Positions 27,337-37,217 of a DNA stretch of 64,000 bases are shown here, in pieces. The position numbers were made by a program, and so were the translations under genes. Under the pieces are notes generated by a model, which was not told the origin of the DNA, ran no database searches, and worked only from the letters and a program-made list of their open reading frames with translations. Numbering within the stretch: the first letter of the stretch is position 1; every line of letters begins with the position of its first letter. The stretch lies in the NCBI RefSeq assembly GCF_033783015.1, contig NZ_CP123907.1, positions 124,001 to 188,000 of the forward strand, written 5' to 3'. Origin of the DNA: Corynebacterium sp. 21KM1197. Its GTDB lineage: Bacteria > Actinomycetota > Actinomycetes > Mycobacteriales > Mycobacteriaceae.

Positions 27337-27420
27337 GGGAGGAAACTTATTCCTGGCTCTGCTAGAGTTGCCTTAGCCCCAGTTGATGCTGGTGAGGAAG
27401 TGGCCCCGGACGCAGCCTGG

Positions 27421-28035
27421 ATGACTGTGCACCGGGGTTCGCGTTTTAGTTGGGGGAGGGTGGCCATTCGTATCTATGTTGATGAAACCCAGCACAAGGG
27501 GTACGTAGTTGTTGCTTCCGTTGTGAAGCCCGGGGCCGAGCGGCGGATATTGAGTTCCCTGCGTTCTGTCATTCTGAAGGGGCAATCGCATATTCATATG
27601 CGCTCCGAGCGTCCTTCCAGACGGAGCCGCATAGTGGGTGTGGTGGCTCATCTCGAATGTGAGGCATGGGTGTATTGGGCACCCAAAGACGGATCCCCGG
27701 TGGCCGAGGCGAGAATGAGTTGCTTGGCGGCTTTAGCGCGAGACTGCCTGGCTTCTTTCGGCCGGGTGGAGCTGGTTATTGAAGAGGATAATTCCATGCG
27801 AAAATGGGATAACCAGGTCTTGACCATCGTGAAGGCCGAACTCGGGGAAGAACGCGATCGGTTGGTGTGGAGCCATGCGAAGCCGTCCATGCGCCCGCTG
27901 TTGTCTGTGCCGGACATTATTGGATGGTGCTATCAGGCGAGCGATCGCAACTATTTTGGCCGGATTCAAGGAATGGTGAAAAGGCGGGAAGAGGTAGCCG
28001 CAATAGAGTCGCCGGTGAGGGTGCGGAAGAGATGA
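27421..28035 (+). CDS. DUF3800-like protein (RNase H fold), orphan
   Basis: About 204 residues. RIYVDETQHKGYVVVASVV resembles the N-terminal Y-x-D-E-S strand of DUF3800 proteins, LVIEEDN a second acidic strand, and SVPDIIGWCYQAS the third conserved Asp helix. These three acidic positions suggest an RNase H-like nuclease site. The start is uncertain (GTG 27460 is preceded by GGGGGAG but too closely). The region is less GC-rich than flanking genes and interrupts an otherwise conserved order, so lateral gain is likely. Possible defence role is inference. Confidence 0.55.
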   Translation: MTVHRGSRFSWGRVAIRIYVDETQHKGYVVVASVVKPGAERRILSSLRSVILKGQSHIHMRSERPSRRSRIVGVVAHLECEAWVYWAPKDGSPVAEARMSCLAALARDCLASFGRVELVIEEDNSMRKWDNQVLTIVKAELGEERDRLVWSHAKPSMRPLLSVPDIIGWCYQASDRNYFGRIQGMVKRREEVAAIESPVRVRKR

Positions 28036-28038
28036 AAC

Positions 28039-28893
28039 CTACCCCACCCCGCGCCGAGAGAGTGCCACGGTGGAGAGGATCATTGCCAGCAGCGCCAGCC
28101 CCATGAGCCCCCACCCCAGCGCCGTGGTGACCTGGAATCGCTCGCCCAGCACCGCGTATCCCAGGCTAAAGGCCACGATGGGTTCCGTGATGGTCATGGC
28201 GGGAAGGGAGTTCTTTAAAGCCCCGGCGTTAAAGGAGTATTGCTGCACGATGGTGCCCAGCGTGGCACCCAGAATCAGCCCGTAGGTTTCCCAGTTGGTG
28301 AGCAGCCCCAAGACGGATTCCCGGAGGAACACGTCCACCACTGCCTTGGAGAGCACGGCCACGTAGCCAAAGAGCGCGCCGGTGACCACCCCCAGGAGCA
28401 GCGCCTTGTGGCGGCGGATCTGGCGCTGGGCCACGCGCTCGATGAGGATCAGCACCGCCGCGCCCACGAGCAGGGCGGGAATCCAGCGATCGAGGGGCGG
28501 GTGGGGGTTACCGGCCAGGGGCTTTCCCAGGATTACCAGGATCGCCACGGCGGCGGTGAGTAGGCTTGCCCAGCCCATCTCCACGGGTGAGATGCGGCGG
28601 CCGTCGTAACGCGCGGACAGCGGCAGGGTGAACATGAGGGAGAGCACGAGGATGGGTTGCACCACGAGCAGGGTGCCGAAGCCGAGGGCGACCACCTGGA
28701 GCCCGTACCCGAGCAGCGCGGTGCCGGTGCCCGCCCACCACAGGGGCCGGGAGATGGCGTTCCAGAAGGGGGAGCCTTTGAGGGAGCCGTCGGCGGGTGC
28801 TTCCTCCGCGATCCGGTGGCGCACCACGGTGCCCCACGCGATGGTGAGGGCCGAGGCGAGCGCGAAGAGGATGGCCAGGAGGTTGCTATGCAC
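28039..28893 (-). CDS. DMT-superfamily transporter
   Basis: A 284-residue protein with about nine to ten hydrophobic helices in two homologous halves: GLQVVALGFGTLLVVQPILVLSL in the first and LPAMTITEPIVAFSLGYAVLGE in the second, the typical EamA/DMT signature. The substrate is unknown. The end lies 4 nt from the convergent DUF3800-like gene. Start ATG 28893 is followed at once by the first helix. Confidence 0.85.
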   Translation of the reverse strand: MHSNLLAILFALASALTIAWGTVVRHRIAEEAPADGSLKGSPFWNAISRPLWWAGTGTALLGYGLQVVALGFGTLLVVQPILVLSLMFTLPLSARYDGRRISPVEMGWASLLTAAVAILVILGKPLAGNPHPPLDRWIPALLVGAAVLILIERVAQRQIRRHKALLLGVVTGALFGYVAVLSKAVVDVFLRESVLGLLTNWETYGLILGATLGTIVQQYSFNAGALKNSLPAMTITEPIVAFSLGYAVLGERFQVTTALGWGLMGLALLAMILSTVALSRRGVG

Positions 28894-29065
28894 GTGGTGG
28901 CATTGTACTGGGCTGAGCGCTCGTGCCGGTCAGGCTCGGCGCGGGAGGCGGGCGTCGAGAGCGGGGGTGAATGCAAACCTTTCAAGGCGTGCCTGCTGAC
29001 AGGTATTGTGGGGCAGCGAGATCACCACAGGCCGTGACTAGAGACGTGAAAGGTGGACGATCCCG

Positions 29066-30331
29066 GTGGCGTTAATCGTTCAGAAGTACGGCGGTTCCTC
29101 GCTGGAGAGTGCCGAGCGCATCAGGCATGTGGCCGAGCGGATCGTGGCCACCAAGAAGCAGGGAAATGACGTGGTGGTGGTGTGCTCCGCGATGGGCGAT
29201 ACCACCGATGAGCTGCTGGAACTGGCCGCCGAGGTCTCCCCGGTGCCCCCGGCCCGCGAGATGGATATGCTGCTCACCGCCGGCGAGCGCATTTCTAATG
29301 CCCTGGTGGCCATGGCCATTGATTCCCTGGGGGCCAAGGCGCAGTCCTTCACGGGGTCCCAGGCGGGCGTGCTCACCACGGAGCGCCACGGCAATGCCCG
29401 GATCGTGGACGTTACGCCGGGGCGTGTGCGCGAGGCCCTGGACGAGGGCAAGATCTGCATCGTGGCCGGTTTCCAGGGCGTGAATAAGGACACCCGCGAC
29501 GTCACCACCCTGGGCCGCGGCGGCTCCGATACCACCGCCGTGGCGCTCGCTGCCGCGCTCAAGGCGGACGTGTGCGAGATCTATTCCGACGTGGACGGCG
29601 TGTACACCGCCGATCCGCGCATCGTGCCCAACGCCCAAAAACTGGACAAGATTTCCTTTGAGGAAATGCTGGAAATGGCGGCGGTGGGCTCCAAGATTTT
29701 GGTTCTGCGCAGCGTGGAATACGCGCGCGCTTTTGGCGTACCGCTGCGGGTACGCTCGTCGTATAGCAATGACGCTGGCACGCTCGTGGCCGGTTCGATG
29801 GAGGATATTCCCGTGGAAGAAGCAGTGCTCACCGGAGTGGCAACCGATAAGTCCGAGGCAAAGATCACCGTTTTGGGTATTCCCGATAAGCCGGGGGAGG
29901 CCGCCAAGGTATTCCGCGCGCTGGCCGACGCCGAGATCAACATCGACATGGTGCTGCAAAACGTCTCCTCCCTGGAGGACAACACCACGGACATCACGTT
30001 CACCTGCCCGCGTGCCGACGCCCCCCGTGCCACCGAGATGATGAAGAAATTGCAGGCGGAGGGCAACTGGTCCAACGTGCTTTTCGACGACCAGGTGGGC
30101 AAGGTCTCCCTGGTGGGCGCGGGCATGAAGTCCCACCCCGGGGTCACCGCCGACTTCATGGAGGCCCTGCGCGACGACGACATCAACATCGAACTCATCT
30201 CCACCTCCGAGATTCGCATTTCCGTGCTGATCCGCGAGGGCGACCTGGATAAGGCGGCCCGCGCCCTGCACGATCGCTTCCAACTCGGCGGAGACACCGA
30301 GGCCGTGGTCTACGCCGGAACCGGCCGCTAA
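29066..30331 (+). CDS. lysC: Aspartate kinase
   Basis: A 421-residue enzyme making aspartyl phosphate, the first step to lysine, threonine and methionine. N-terminal [31 protein letters not shown] and [11 protein letters not shown] are catalytic-domain motifs. Two ACT domains occupy the C-terminal third and bind lysine plus threonine in corynebacteria. AAAGGTGG lies 10-14 nt before GTG. An internal start for the beta subunit lies at 29813. asd follows after 17 nt. Confidence 0.97.
   Translation: MALIVQKYGGSSLESAERIRHVAERIVATKKQGNDVVVVCSAMGDTTDELLELAAEVSPVPPAREMDMLLTAGERISNALVAMAIDSLGAKAQSFTGSQAGVLTTERHGNARIVDVTPGRVREALDEGKICIVAGFQGVNKDTRDVTTLGRGGSDTTAVALAAALKADVCEIYSDVDGVYTADPRIVPNAQKLDKISFEEMLEMAAVGSKILVLRSVEYARAFGVPLRVRSSYSNDAGTLVAGSMEDIPVEEAVLTGVATDKSEAKITVLGIPDKPGEAAKVFRALADAEINIDMVLQNVSSLEDNTTDITFTCPRADAPRATEMMKKLQAEGNWSNVLFDDQVGKVSLVGAGMKSHPGVTADFMEALRDDDINIELISTSEIRISVLIREGDLDKAARALHDRFQLGGDTEAVVYAGTGR
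29813..30331 (+). CDS. Aspartate kinase beta subunit (internal start in lysC)
   Basis: GTG 29813 is preceded at 8 nt by GGAGG (29800-29804) inside lysC and would yield a 172-residue product containing only the two ACT domains. This is the same layout and length as the beta subunit described for C. glutamicum aspartokinase, an alpha2beta2 enzyme. Evidence here is sequence plus that precedent. Confidence 0.65.
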   Translation: MEEAVLTGVATDKSEAKITVLGIPDKPGEAAKVFRALADAEINIDMVLQNVSSLEDNTTDITFTCPRADAPRATEMMKKLQAEGNWSNVLFDDQVGKVSLVGAGMKSHPGVTADFMEALRDDDINIELISTSEIRISVLIREGDLDKAARALHDRFQLGGDTEAVVYAGTGR

Positions 30332-30345
30332 CTTTTAAGGGGTAA

Positions 30346-31380
<1,035 letters not shown>

Positions 31381-31394
31381 TCGGTTTCAGGGGT

Positions 31395-31434
31395 GAAGCG
31401 CCGGGCCTGGGGTGGGGCTCGGCGCTTCTTTTTG
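31395..31434 (+). terminator. Terminator of lysC-asd
   Basis: GAAGCGCCG (31395-31403) pairs with CGGCGCTTC (31420-31428), followed by TTTTTGTTT. It lies 15 nt after the asd stop. Confidence 0.92.
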
Positions 31435-31499
31435 TTTGGTGGGGTGGTGTTTTGGTTTTCGAGCGGCCTTGTTTGTTCTTGTGCGACCTCGTTTGGCCG

Positions 31500-31800
31500 A
31501 AGGGGTGCCATTGCCGTCAATCTCGGCCTCTGACCCCGGAGGTGGCACCCCTTGGGGTGGTGGAGGCCCGTGGTGCCTCACCACGGGGTCTCATTGACGC
31601 CCGCGACATTGCCTTGCAGCACCGCAACGCTAAGGGGTGTCAGTGGGGCGTCGATAAGCCGAATGGCGAGTTAGTGGCACCCCTTAGCGCTGCACACCCC
31701 CGAGCCCCGCCGCAACGCCGCTAACAACACGGCCCCAACAACACCAAGGGGTGCCGCTAGCCGGGGAATCAGAACCAGCACCCCGCTAATGGCACCCCTT
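31500..31800. repeat. Repeat cluster E: three inverted-end units
   Basis: Units lie at 31500-31553, 31632-31685 and 31746-31800. The second begins AAGGGGTGTC and contains the 13-mer GGCGTCGATAAGC (31647-31659). The cluster takes most of the 446-nt gap between convergent asd and the YkvI-like gene; no gene is seen. Confidence 0.9.
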
Positions 31801-31826
31801 AGCGCTGCGGCGGCAGCCAGCGCCCA

Positions 31827-33110
31827 CTACCTCCGCCCCTCGGATACGGCCGGGGAGCCGTCCGCGGAATCGGAGTCCTCGCTGAGTTCCTCGGTGATCT
31901 CCTCAGTCATGGCCTCGGTGAGTTGATCGTCCGGGAGGTTGGAAGCCGCGGTGGCCTTGGAGAGCGCGGCGGCGTCCTTGCGGCTAAAGCGCTGGGTGGG
32001 GTCGAGTTTGCGGGTGAGGAGTTCGCGGATGCGGTGGCGGCGGCGGTACTCCTTGCGGATCGTGGCGCGGCCGCGCAGCCAGGCGATGGAGAGGGTGATC
32101 GCCAGGATGATTCCGGCGTAGCCCAGCACCGGGAACACGTAGGCCACCAGATCCTTGAAGGGGAGGAAGCCGAGCACAAAGCCGGCGAGGACGCTCACGA
32201 TGTACACCACGCGGAAGCGCGAGGGGTTGCTGCGCGTGAGTCGCTTGGCCAGGGCGTAGAAGAGGCCGAGCGCGGTGTTGAAGATCATCATGAAGATGGT
32301 GAAGGTCATGACGATGCCCAGCGCCGGGTGAATGGCGGTGACCACGCTGAGCATGGGCATGTCATCGTGTGCCACCTCATCGACGTTGAGGAACACGGTG
32401 AGGGTGGCGGCGGTGAGCAGCAGAGAGAAGCACAGCCCGCCGAGCAGGCCGCCGATGCCGGCGGCGCGGCTATCGAGGTTGTTGCCGCCGATCACCATGG
32501 CCATGGAGACGGCCACGATCAGGGAAAGGCCCACGTAGTTGAACGCGGAGAGCCACCAGTTGGGCAGGCTGCTGGAAACCTCGGCGGTGGCGATCTGGCT
32601 CAGCCCGGCGATGTCGAAGTCCGAGGTGAACAGCGTGTAGGTGGCGGTGCCCAGGATCATGAGAATGATGAAGGGGGTGACCGCGCCGATCACGGTGGAG
32701 ACCTTGTCCACGTCGAGCATGCCCACGGCCATGACCATCAGCATCATGATGGTGGTGCCCACCCAGGGCGCCCAGCCGAACTGCTGGTTGAGGTTGGCAC
32801 CGCCGCCGGCGAACATCACGAAGCCGATGCCAAAGAGAGTGACCACCGTGGCGATGTCCAGGAAGCGCGCGATGATGGGGTGCGTCACGCGGTCGAACAC
32901 CATGGTGTGCTCGCGGGCCTGGAGGTGGCTGCTGAGCTGCATCATGGCGATGGAGCCGATGATCATGATGATGGCGGCCAGGGCTACGCCCCACAGGCCG
33001 TTGGTGCCAAAGGCCACAAAGTATTGCAGCATTTCTTGGCCGGAGGCGAATCCGGCGCCCACGATCAACCCGATCAGGGCAAGAGCGATTCCGATGGCTC
33101 TTTTGAACAC
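31827..33110 (-). CDS. YkvI-like membrane transporter (APC/LeuT-like fold)
   Basis: A 427-residue protein with about ten to eleven helices and a 75-residue acidic cytoplasmic tail. The N-terminal LIGLIVGAGFASGQEMLQYF with its broken glycine-rich helix matches the YkvI family, distant relatives of LeuT-fold transporters. The substrate is unknown. ATG 33110 is preceded by AGGAGAT. It lies downstream of sigC on the same strand, with 166 nt between that include the 13-mer at 33194 and a second partial copy 15 nt further on. Confidence 0.82.
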   Translation of the reverse strand: MFKRAIGIALALIGLIVGAGFASGQEMLQYFVAFGTNGLWGVALAAIIMIIGSIAMMQLSSHLQAREHTMVFDRVTHPIIARFLDIATVVTLFGIGFVMFAGGGANLNQQFGWAPWVGTTIMMLMVMAVGMLDVDKVSTVIGAVTPFIILMILGTATYTLFTSDFDIAGLSQIATAEVSSSLPNWWLSAFNYVGLSLIVAVSMAMVIGGNNLDSRAAGIGGLLGGLCFSLLLTAATLTVFLNVDEVAHDDMPMLSVVTAIHPALGIVMTFTIFMMIFNTALGLFYALAKRLTRSNPSRFRVVYIVSVLAGFVLGFLPFKDLVAYVFPVLGYAGIILAITLSIAWLRGRATIRKEYRRRHRIRELLTRKLDPTQRFSRKDAAALSKATAASNLPDDQLTEAMTEEITEELSEDSDSADGSPAVSEGRR

Positions 33111-33276
33111 GATAAAGATCTCCTATGAACTCGATTCAAGTAACTATTGAACACAAGGAATCTGGGAATCGTGCTGCGCAGGGGTGCTTTTTTGCTTATC
33201 GACGCCCCGCTTATCGTTATATTCGCAGGAAGCGGCGGTGCAGACTGTGGCCAACTTGTGACCATATTGTGACTCA

Positions 33277-33825
33277 TTAGGCGCGATCGGTGGCCGCGAT
33301 GAGGTCGCGCCGGGCCCTTGCCACGCGGGATCGAATGGTGCCCACCCGCACTCCGGCGATCTTGGCGGCCTCCTCATAGGTATAGCCCAGTACCTGGGTG
33401 AGGATGAGGGCTTCGCGGCGCTCGGCGGGGAGGGCGTCGATCAGCGTGCGGGTGTCGATCCACTCGGACCAGGTGGTCTCGGCGGGCTCGGTCGTGGTGG
33501 TGAGGTCCTCGTACTCGGTAGCGGCAGTGCGGGGGCGGGCCATGTCGTGCCGCACGCTGTCCACCCACACCCGCCGCGCGATGGAGAGCAGCCAGGTGCG
33601 CGCGGGGGCGGTGGCCGCGAAGCGGGGCAGGGCCCGCATGACTCGGAGGTAGGTCTCCTGGGTGAGATCGTCGGCGTTATTGCGGCCGCCGAGGTGGGCG
33701 AGGAGCCGCCACACGTCCGTCTGGGTGGCGCGGATGAAGTCCGTCAGGGCGGCGCGGTCGCCGCGACCCGCGCGCAGGGCGAGGTCGGTGACGCGAGCGT
33801 CGTCGCTGTCGGAGTGGTACTTCAC
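33277..33825 (-). CDS. sigC: ECF sigma factor SigC
   Basis: A 182-residue ECF sigma factor. Region 2 has NADDLTQETYLRVMRALPRF, and region 4 has LGYTYEEAAKIAGVRVGTIRSRVARARRDL. Order sigC next to katA and near asd matches C. glutamicum, where SigC responds to electron-transport defects. No anti-sigma gene is adjacent. The start is a GTG without clear ribosome site. Confidence 0.9.
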   Translation of the reverse strand: MKYHSDSDDARVTDLALRAGRGDRAALTDFIRATQTDVWRLLAHLGGRNNADDLTQETYLRVMRALPRFAATAPARTWLLSIARRVWVDSVRHDMARPRTAATEYEDLTTTTEPAETTWSEWIDTRTLIDALPAERREALILTQVLGYTYEEAAKIAGVRVGTIRSRVARARRDLIAATDRA

Positions 33826-33998
33826 GCGAATCTACGTTACCAGCAGGAATGATTATCCCTGCTCAGGGCGGGATTTCGGCGAGTCGTACAAAAGGTTGAT
33901 TTTACCCCCTGTCGGTTGCCGGGCTTCTTCGCGCGGCGATAGGCTCGGCCCTGTAAGGCTATGAATTGTCTAGCCACTATTTCATGGAGGTTATTACT

Positions 33999-35555
33999 AT
34001 GGCTATCGAGAAGTCGGCGGCCGACGAGATCCTGGAGAAGGGCCGCGTGCCCAACCACGATGGTTATACCCGTCGTGAGAACGGTGCCCCGGTCCCCAGC
34101 GAGAATCTCTCGGTGACCGCAGGCCCGCAGGGCCCCACCGTGCTCAATGACATCCACCTGATCGAGAAGCTCTCGCACTTCAACCGCGAGCGCGTGCCGG
34201 AGCGTAACCCGCACGCCAAGGGCAACGGTGCCTTCGGTGAGCTGCACATCACCGAGGACGTGTCCAAGTACACCAAGGCCGCGCTGTTCCAGAAGGGCAC
34301 CGTGACCCCGATGGCCGTGCGTTTCTCCACCGTGGCCGGCGAGCAGGGCTCCCCGGACACCTGGCGCGACGTGCACGGCTTCGCCCTGCGCTTCTACACC
34401 ACCGAGGGTAACTACGACATCGTGGGCAACAACACCCCCACCTTCTTCCTGCGCGACGCGATGAAGTTCCCCGACTTCATCCACTCCCAGAAGCGCATGG
34501 GTGGCTCCGGCCTACGCAACGCGGACATGCAGTGGGATTTCTGGACTCGCACCCCCGAGTCCGCCCACCAGGTGACCTACCTCATGGGTGACCGCGGCAC
34601 CCCGCGCTCCGAGCGCGAGATGAACGGCTACGGCTCCCACACCTTCCAGTGGGTGAACGAGGAGGGCGAGGCCTTCTGGATCAAGTACCACTTCATCTCC
34701 CGCCAGGGCGTGCACAACTTCACCGCCGCCGAGGCGGAGGAGATGGCCGGTAAGAACGCCGACTACCTGCGCGAGGACCTCTACAACGCCATCGAGCGCG
34801 GCGACTACCCCATCTGGGACGTCAAGGTGCAGATCATGCCCTTCGCGGAGGCGGAGAACTACCGCTTCAACCCCTTCGACCTCACCAAGACCTGGTCGAA
34901 GAAGGACTACCCGCGCATTGACGTGGGCTACTTCGTGCTCAACCGCAACCCGGAGAATTTCTTCGCGCAGATCGAGCAGATGGCGCTGGATCCCTCCAAC
35001 ATCGTCCCCGGCGTGGGCCTCTCCCCGGACAAGATGCTCATGGGCCGCGTGTTCGCCTATGCGGACGCCCACCGCTACCGCATTGGGCCGAACTACCGCC
35101 ACCTGCCGGTGAACCAGCCCCTGGCTCCTCGCCACACCTACCAGCACGAGGGCCCGATGGCGTACCTGTTCAACGAGACCTCGCACCCGGTGTACTCTCC
35201 GAACAAGACCGCCCTCAAGGCCGGTTACCTGGATGACGGCGAGACCTCCTCCTCTAACTTCACCTCCTACGGTCAGGCTGGCGACATCTTCGTCAATCCC
35301 GACCCGCACGGCACGGATCTCACCCGTTCCGCCTACGTGAAGCACCCCGAGGACGATGACTTCGGTCAGGCCGGCACCCTCTACCGTGACGTGTACAACG
35401 ACGAGGAGAAGGAGCGCCTGGCGCAGAACATCACCGACGCGATGATGGGCGTGACCCCCGAGACGGAGGAGCGCTGCTACTGGTACTGGTCCAACGTGGA
35501 CGAGAACCTGGGCGCCCGCGTGAAGGAACTGTTCACGCAGAAGAAGAACGCCTAA
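33999..35555 (+). CDS. katA: Monofunctional haem catalase
   Basis: A 518-residue clade 3-type catalase that dismutates H2O2. The distal His is in VPERNPHAKGNGAFG, the conserved RFSTVAGEQGSPDT follows, and the proximal haem Tyr is in GRVFAYADAHRYRIG. GGAGG 10 nt upstream sets ATG 33999. The upstream region has an ATAG...CTAT dyad (33939-33962) reminiscent of OxyR sites. A strong terminator follows. Confidence 0.97.
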   Translation: MAIEKSAADEILEKGRVPNHDGYTRRENGAPVPSENLSVTAGPQGPTVLNDIHLIEKLSHFNRERVPERNPHAKGNGAFGELHITEDVSKYTKAALFQKGTVTPMAVRFSTVAGEQGSPDTWRDVHGFALRFYTTEGNYDIVGNNTPTFFLRDAMKFPDFIHSQKRMGGSGLRNADMQWDFWTRTPESAHQVTYLMGDRGTPRSEREMNGYGSHTFQWVNEEGEAFWIKYHFISRQGVHNFTAAEAEEMAGKNADYLREDLYNAIERGDYPIWDVKVQIMPFAEAENYRFNPFDLTKTWSKKDYPRIDVGYFVLNRNPENFFAQIEQMALDPSNIVPGVGLSPDKMLMGRVFAYADAHRYRIGPNYRHLPVNQPLAPRHTYQHEGPMAYLFNETSHPVYSPNKTALKAGYLDDGETSSSNFTSYGQAGDIFVNPDPHGTDLTRSAYVKHPEDDDFGQAGTLYRDVYNDEEKERLAQNITDAMMGVTPETEERCYWYWSNVDENLGARVKELFTQKKNA

Positions 35556-35598
35556 TACTTCGGTTTCCCCCCGATCGAGTTCCTCGTAGAACTCCCCG

Positions 35599-35636
35599 GC
35601 TCCTGAGCGGCAAAGCGCTGCTCGGGAGCTTTTTTC
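35599..35636 (+). terminator. Terminator of katA
   Basis: GCTCCTGAGC pairs with GCTCGGGAGC (one G-T pair) and is followed by seven T (35630-35636). Confidence 0.93.
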
Positions 35637-35708
35637 TGCCCGATTCCGTAAATATGGCTACCGTGGGTGAGGAACAAACACCGATACCCGCGAGGAAGGA
35701 ATACAGAT

Positions 35709-36134
35709 ATGTCTGACACCATTTACACCCAGAAGGTCACCGCCACCGGCGCTGGCCGCGACGGCCGCGTGCAGGGCGATGGCGGCATCGACTTCGACGT
35801 GCGCCCGCCCAAGATCAACGGCATCTCCGCCGGCGTGAACCCGGAGTCCCTCCTGGCCGCCGCCTGGTCCGCCTGCTTCAACGGTGCCCTGCAAAAGATG
35901 ATGGGCGAGGCCGGCGTGGACACCGCCGCTCACGCCCCCGAGGTGGACGCCGAGGTTTCCCTCAACCGCGATCCCGCCGATGGCGGTTTCCGCCTTTCCG
36001 GGCGCATCACGGCCCGCTTTAAGGATCAGGATTCCCTGGAGGGCGCTCAGGAACTGGTGGACAAGGCTCACCAGTTCTGCCCCTTCTCCAAGGCCCTGGC
36101 CGGTGAGTTCGATGCCGAGGCCGTGCTGGGCTAA
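35709..36134 (+). CDS. ohr: Organic hydroperoxide resistance protein (Ohr/OsmC)
   Basis: A 141-residue thiol peroxidase for organic hydroperoxides. The two redox cysteines are in AAAWSACFNGAL and AHQFCPFSKA, with the Ohr-type NPESLLAAA preceding the first. GAGGAAGG precedes the ATG. It is next to katA, forming a peroxide-defence pair under separate promoters. A bidirectional terminator separates it from the mrp operon. Confidence 0.94.
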   Translation: MSDTIYTQKVTATGAGRDGRVQGDGGIDFDVRPPKINGISAGVNPESLLAAAWSACFNGALQKMMGEAGVDTAAHAPEVDAEVSLNRDPADGGFRLSGRITARFKDQDSLEGAQELVDKAHQFCPFSKALAGEFDAEAVLG

Positions 36135-36215
36135 TCAATTTTGGGCTAATTAGCCCAGGGCTAAGCACCCCTGGGCCAGTCAACCCAAGGCTAAGCACCT
36201 CTGTTAAGCACCTGG

Positions 36216-36260
36216 GCATAGAAAAAGGGGAGCGCTCCCGGCGCTCCCCTTTTTCTATGC
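36216..36260. terminator. Bidirectional terminator between ohr and mrp operon
   Basis: GCATAGAAAAAGGGGAGCG (36216-36234) is the exact complement of 36242-36260, giving a 19-bp stem with A/T runs on both sides. It ends right at the mrpG stop codon. Upstream (36125-36200) several GGGCTAA and CTAAGCACC copies form a degenerate short repeat. Confidence 0.95.
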
Positions 36261-36569
36261 TTAATCCCGCTCCACGGTCACCCCGTGAATGGAGCGGCCG
36301 ATATAAAAGCTGCCCACCGAGCCGATGATCCACACCCCGGCGATGGCCAGGAGGCCGCGCACGGCATTATTGGGGTCAAAGCCCGTGGTGCTCCAATCCC
36401 GAATCAGGTTGGCCACGATGAGCAGGGGTACGGCCAGGGAGACCGTGGGGCCTAAGAGATTCACCCTGGTGAGCGCGCCGGGGGCGCGCCATAGGGCCAC
36501 CGTGGTGGCCACGACCAGGAACGCGGCAAAGATCACCAGCGCGGAAATCACATATTCTGCCAAGGACAT
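36261..36569 (-). CDS. mrpG: Na+/H+ antiporter subunit G
   Basis: A 102-residue, three-helix-type small subunit, last gene of the mrp operon. The hydrophobic N-terminus YVISALVIFAAFLVVATTVALWR and the PTVSLAVPLLIVANLIRDW segment look like MrpF/G-type small subunits. The order relative to the 88-residue subunit upstream could be F or G; I assign G by last position, but note that the order of two small subunits is not decisive. Confidence 0.7.
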   Translation of the reverse strand: MSLAEYVISALVIFAAFLVVATTVALWRAPGALTRVNLLGPTVSLAVPLLIVANLIRDWSTTGFDPNNAVRGLLAIAGVWIIGSVGSFYIGRSIHGVTVERD

Positions 36570-36578
36570 TGCTATCTC

Positions 36579-36845
36579 CTACCTCCGGCCTCGGGAAACC
36601 ATGCGGGACATCGAGAGCGTGGGCAACACGCCGCCCACCAGCGCCGCGAGCAGCGCGATCTCGTAGGCGATGGACGTTTGGTGGTTGAGCGACCACACCA
36701 GATACAGCGCGATCATGGAGTAAAAGGCGAGGTCGGAGAGCACCACCTTGGTCAGTGTGTCGGTGGTGCGCAGAATCAGCACCAGGCCGGCCAGGAGGCA
36801 GGCGAGGATCACGGCCCCGCAGCCCCACAAGATGATCTCGAACAT
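36579..36845 (-). CDS. mrpF: Na+/H+ antiporter small subunit (MrpF/G type)
   Basis: An 88-residue subunit with three helices and the loop RTTDTLTKVVLSDLAFYSMIALYLV. It begins immediately after mrpE (start at 36845, mrpE stop at 36846) and precedes the last subunit by 9 nt, the usual E-F-G order. It is part of the membrane complex that exchanges Na+ for H+ and shares ancestry with complex I subunits. Confidence 0.75.
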   Translation of the reverse strand: MFEIILWGCGAVILACLLAGLVLILRTTDTLTKVVLSDLAFYSMIALYLVWSLNHQTSIAYEIALLAALVGGVLPTLSMSRMVSRGRR

Positions 36846-37217
36846 TTAGCTCACCCTCCGGTAGTAGTCCTCGGCTAATTGCAGCTCTTGGTTCCGCACG
36901 GCGGGGGCCATGCGGGCCTCCATGTCCGTCAATCCGTCTATCACCTCGCGGGGGTCGGCCCCGTGCACGGCCTGCACCAGCAGGATGGTGGGATCGCCCT
37001 CCTTTTCCGGGGCGCGCAGCCCCAGGGAGAGGGTGCCGGGGGTGACCGTGATGGAGGTGGAGAACCAGAAGATCTCCCACTGGCTGCGCACCCGCAGCGG
37101 ATATTCCACCACCACGGGGTCAAAGCCGGTATTGGGGCGCAGCGCGGAGAACGCCAGGGTCACGGCGCTCACCACGATCTCCTTGATGAGCCAGGGAATG
37201 TAGATCAGAGTATTCAT
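36846..37217 (-). CDS. mrpE: Na+/H+ antiporter subunit E
   Basis: A 123-residue subunit: a short hydrophobic N-terminus (YIPWLIKEIVVSAVTLAFSAL) then a globular cytoplasmic part with VEYPLRVRSQWEIFWFSTSITVTPGTLSLGL, matching the MrpE family (PF01899-type). The start overlaps the mrpD stop by 4 nt. It is somewhat shorter than MrpE of bacilli, lacking the extra N-terminal helix. Confidence 0.88.
   Translation of the reverse strand: MNTLIYIPWLIKEIVVSAVTLAFSALRPNTGFDPVVVEYPLRVRSQWEIFWFSTSITVTPGTLSLGLRAPEKEGDPTILLVQAVHGADPREVIDGLTDMEARMAPAVRNQELQLAEDYYRRVS

Noticed and set aside
33939..33962. ATAG-N16-CTAT dyad upstream of katA as an OxyR site
   Set aside because: Too short and degenerate to distinguish from chance; mentioned only in the katA entry.
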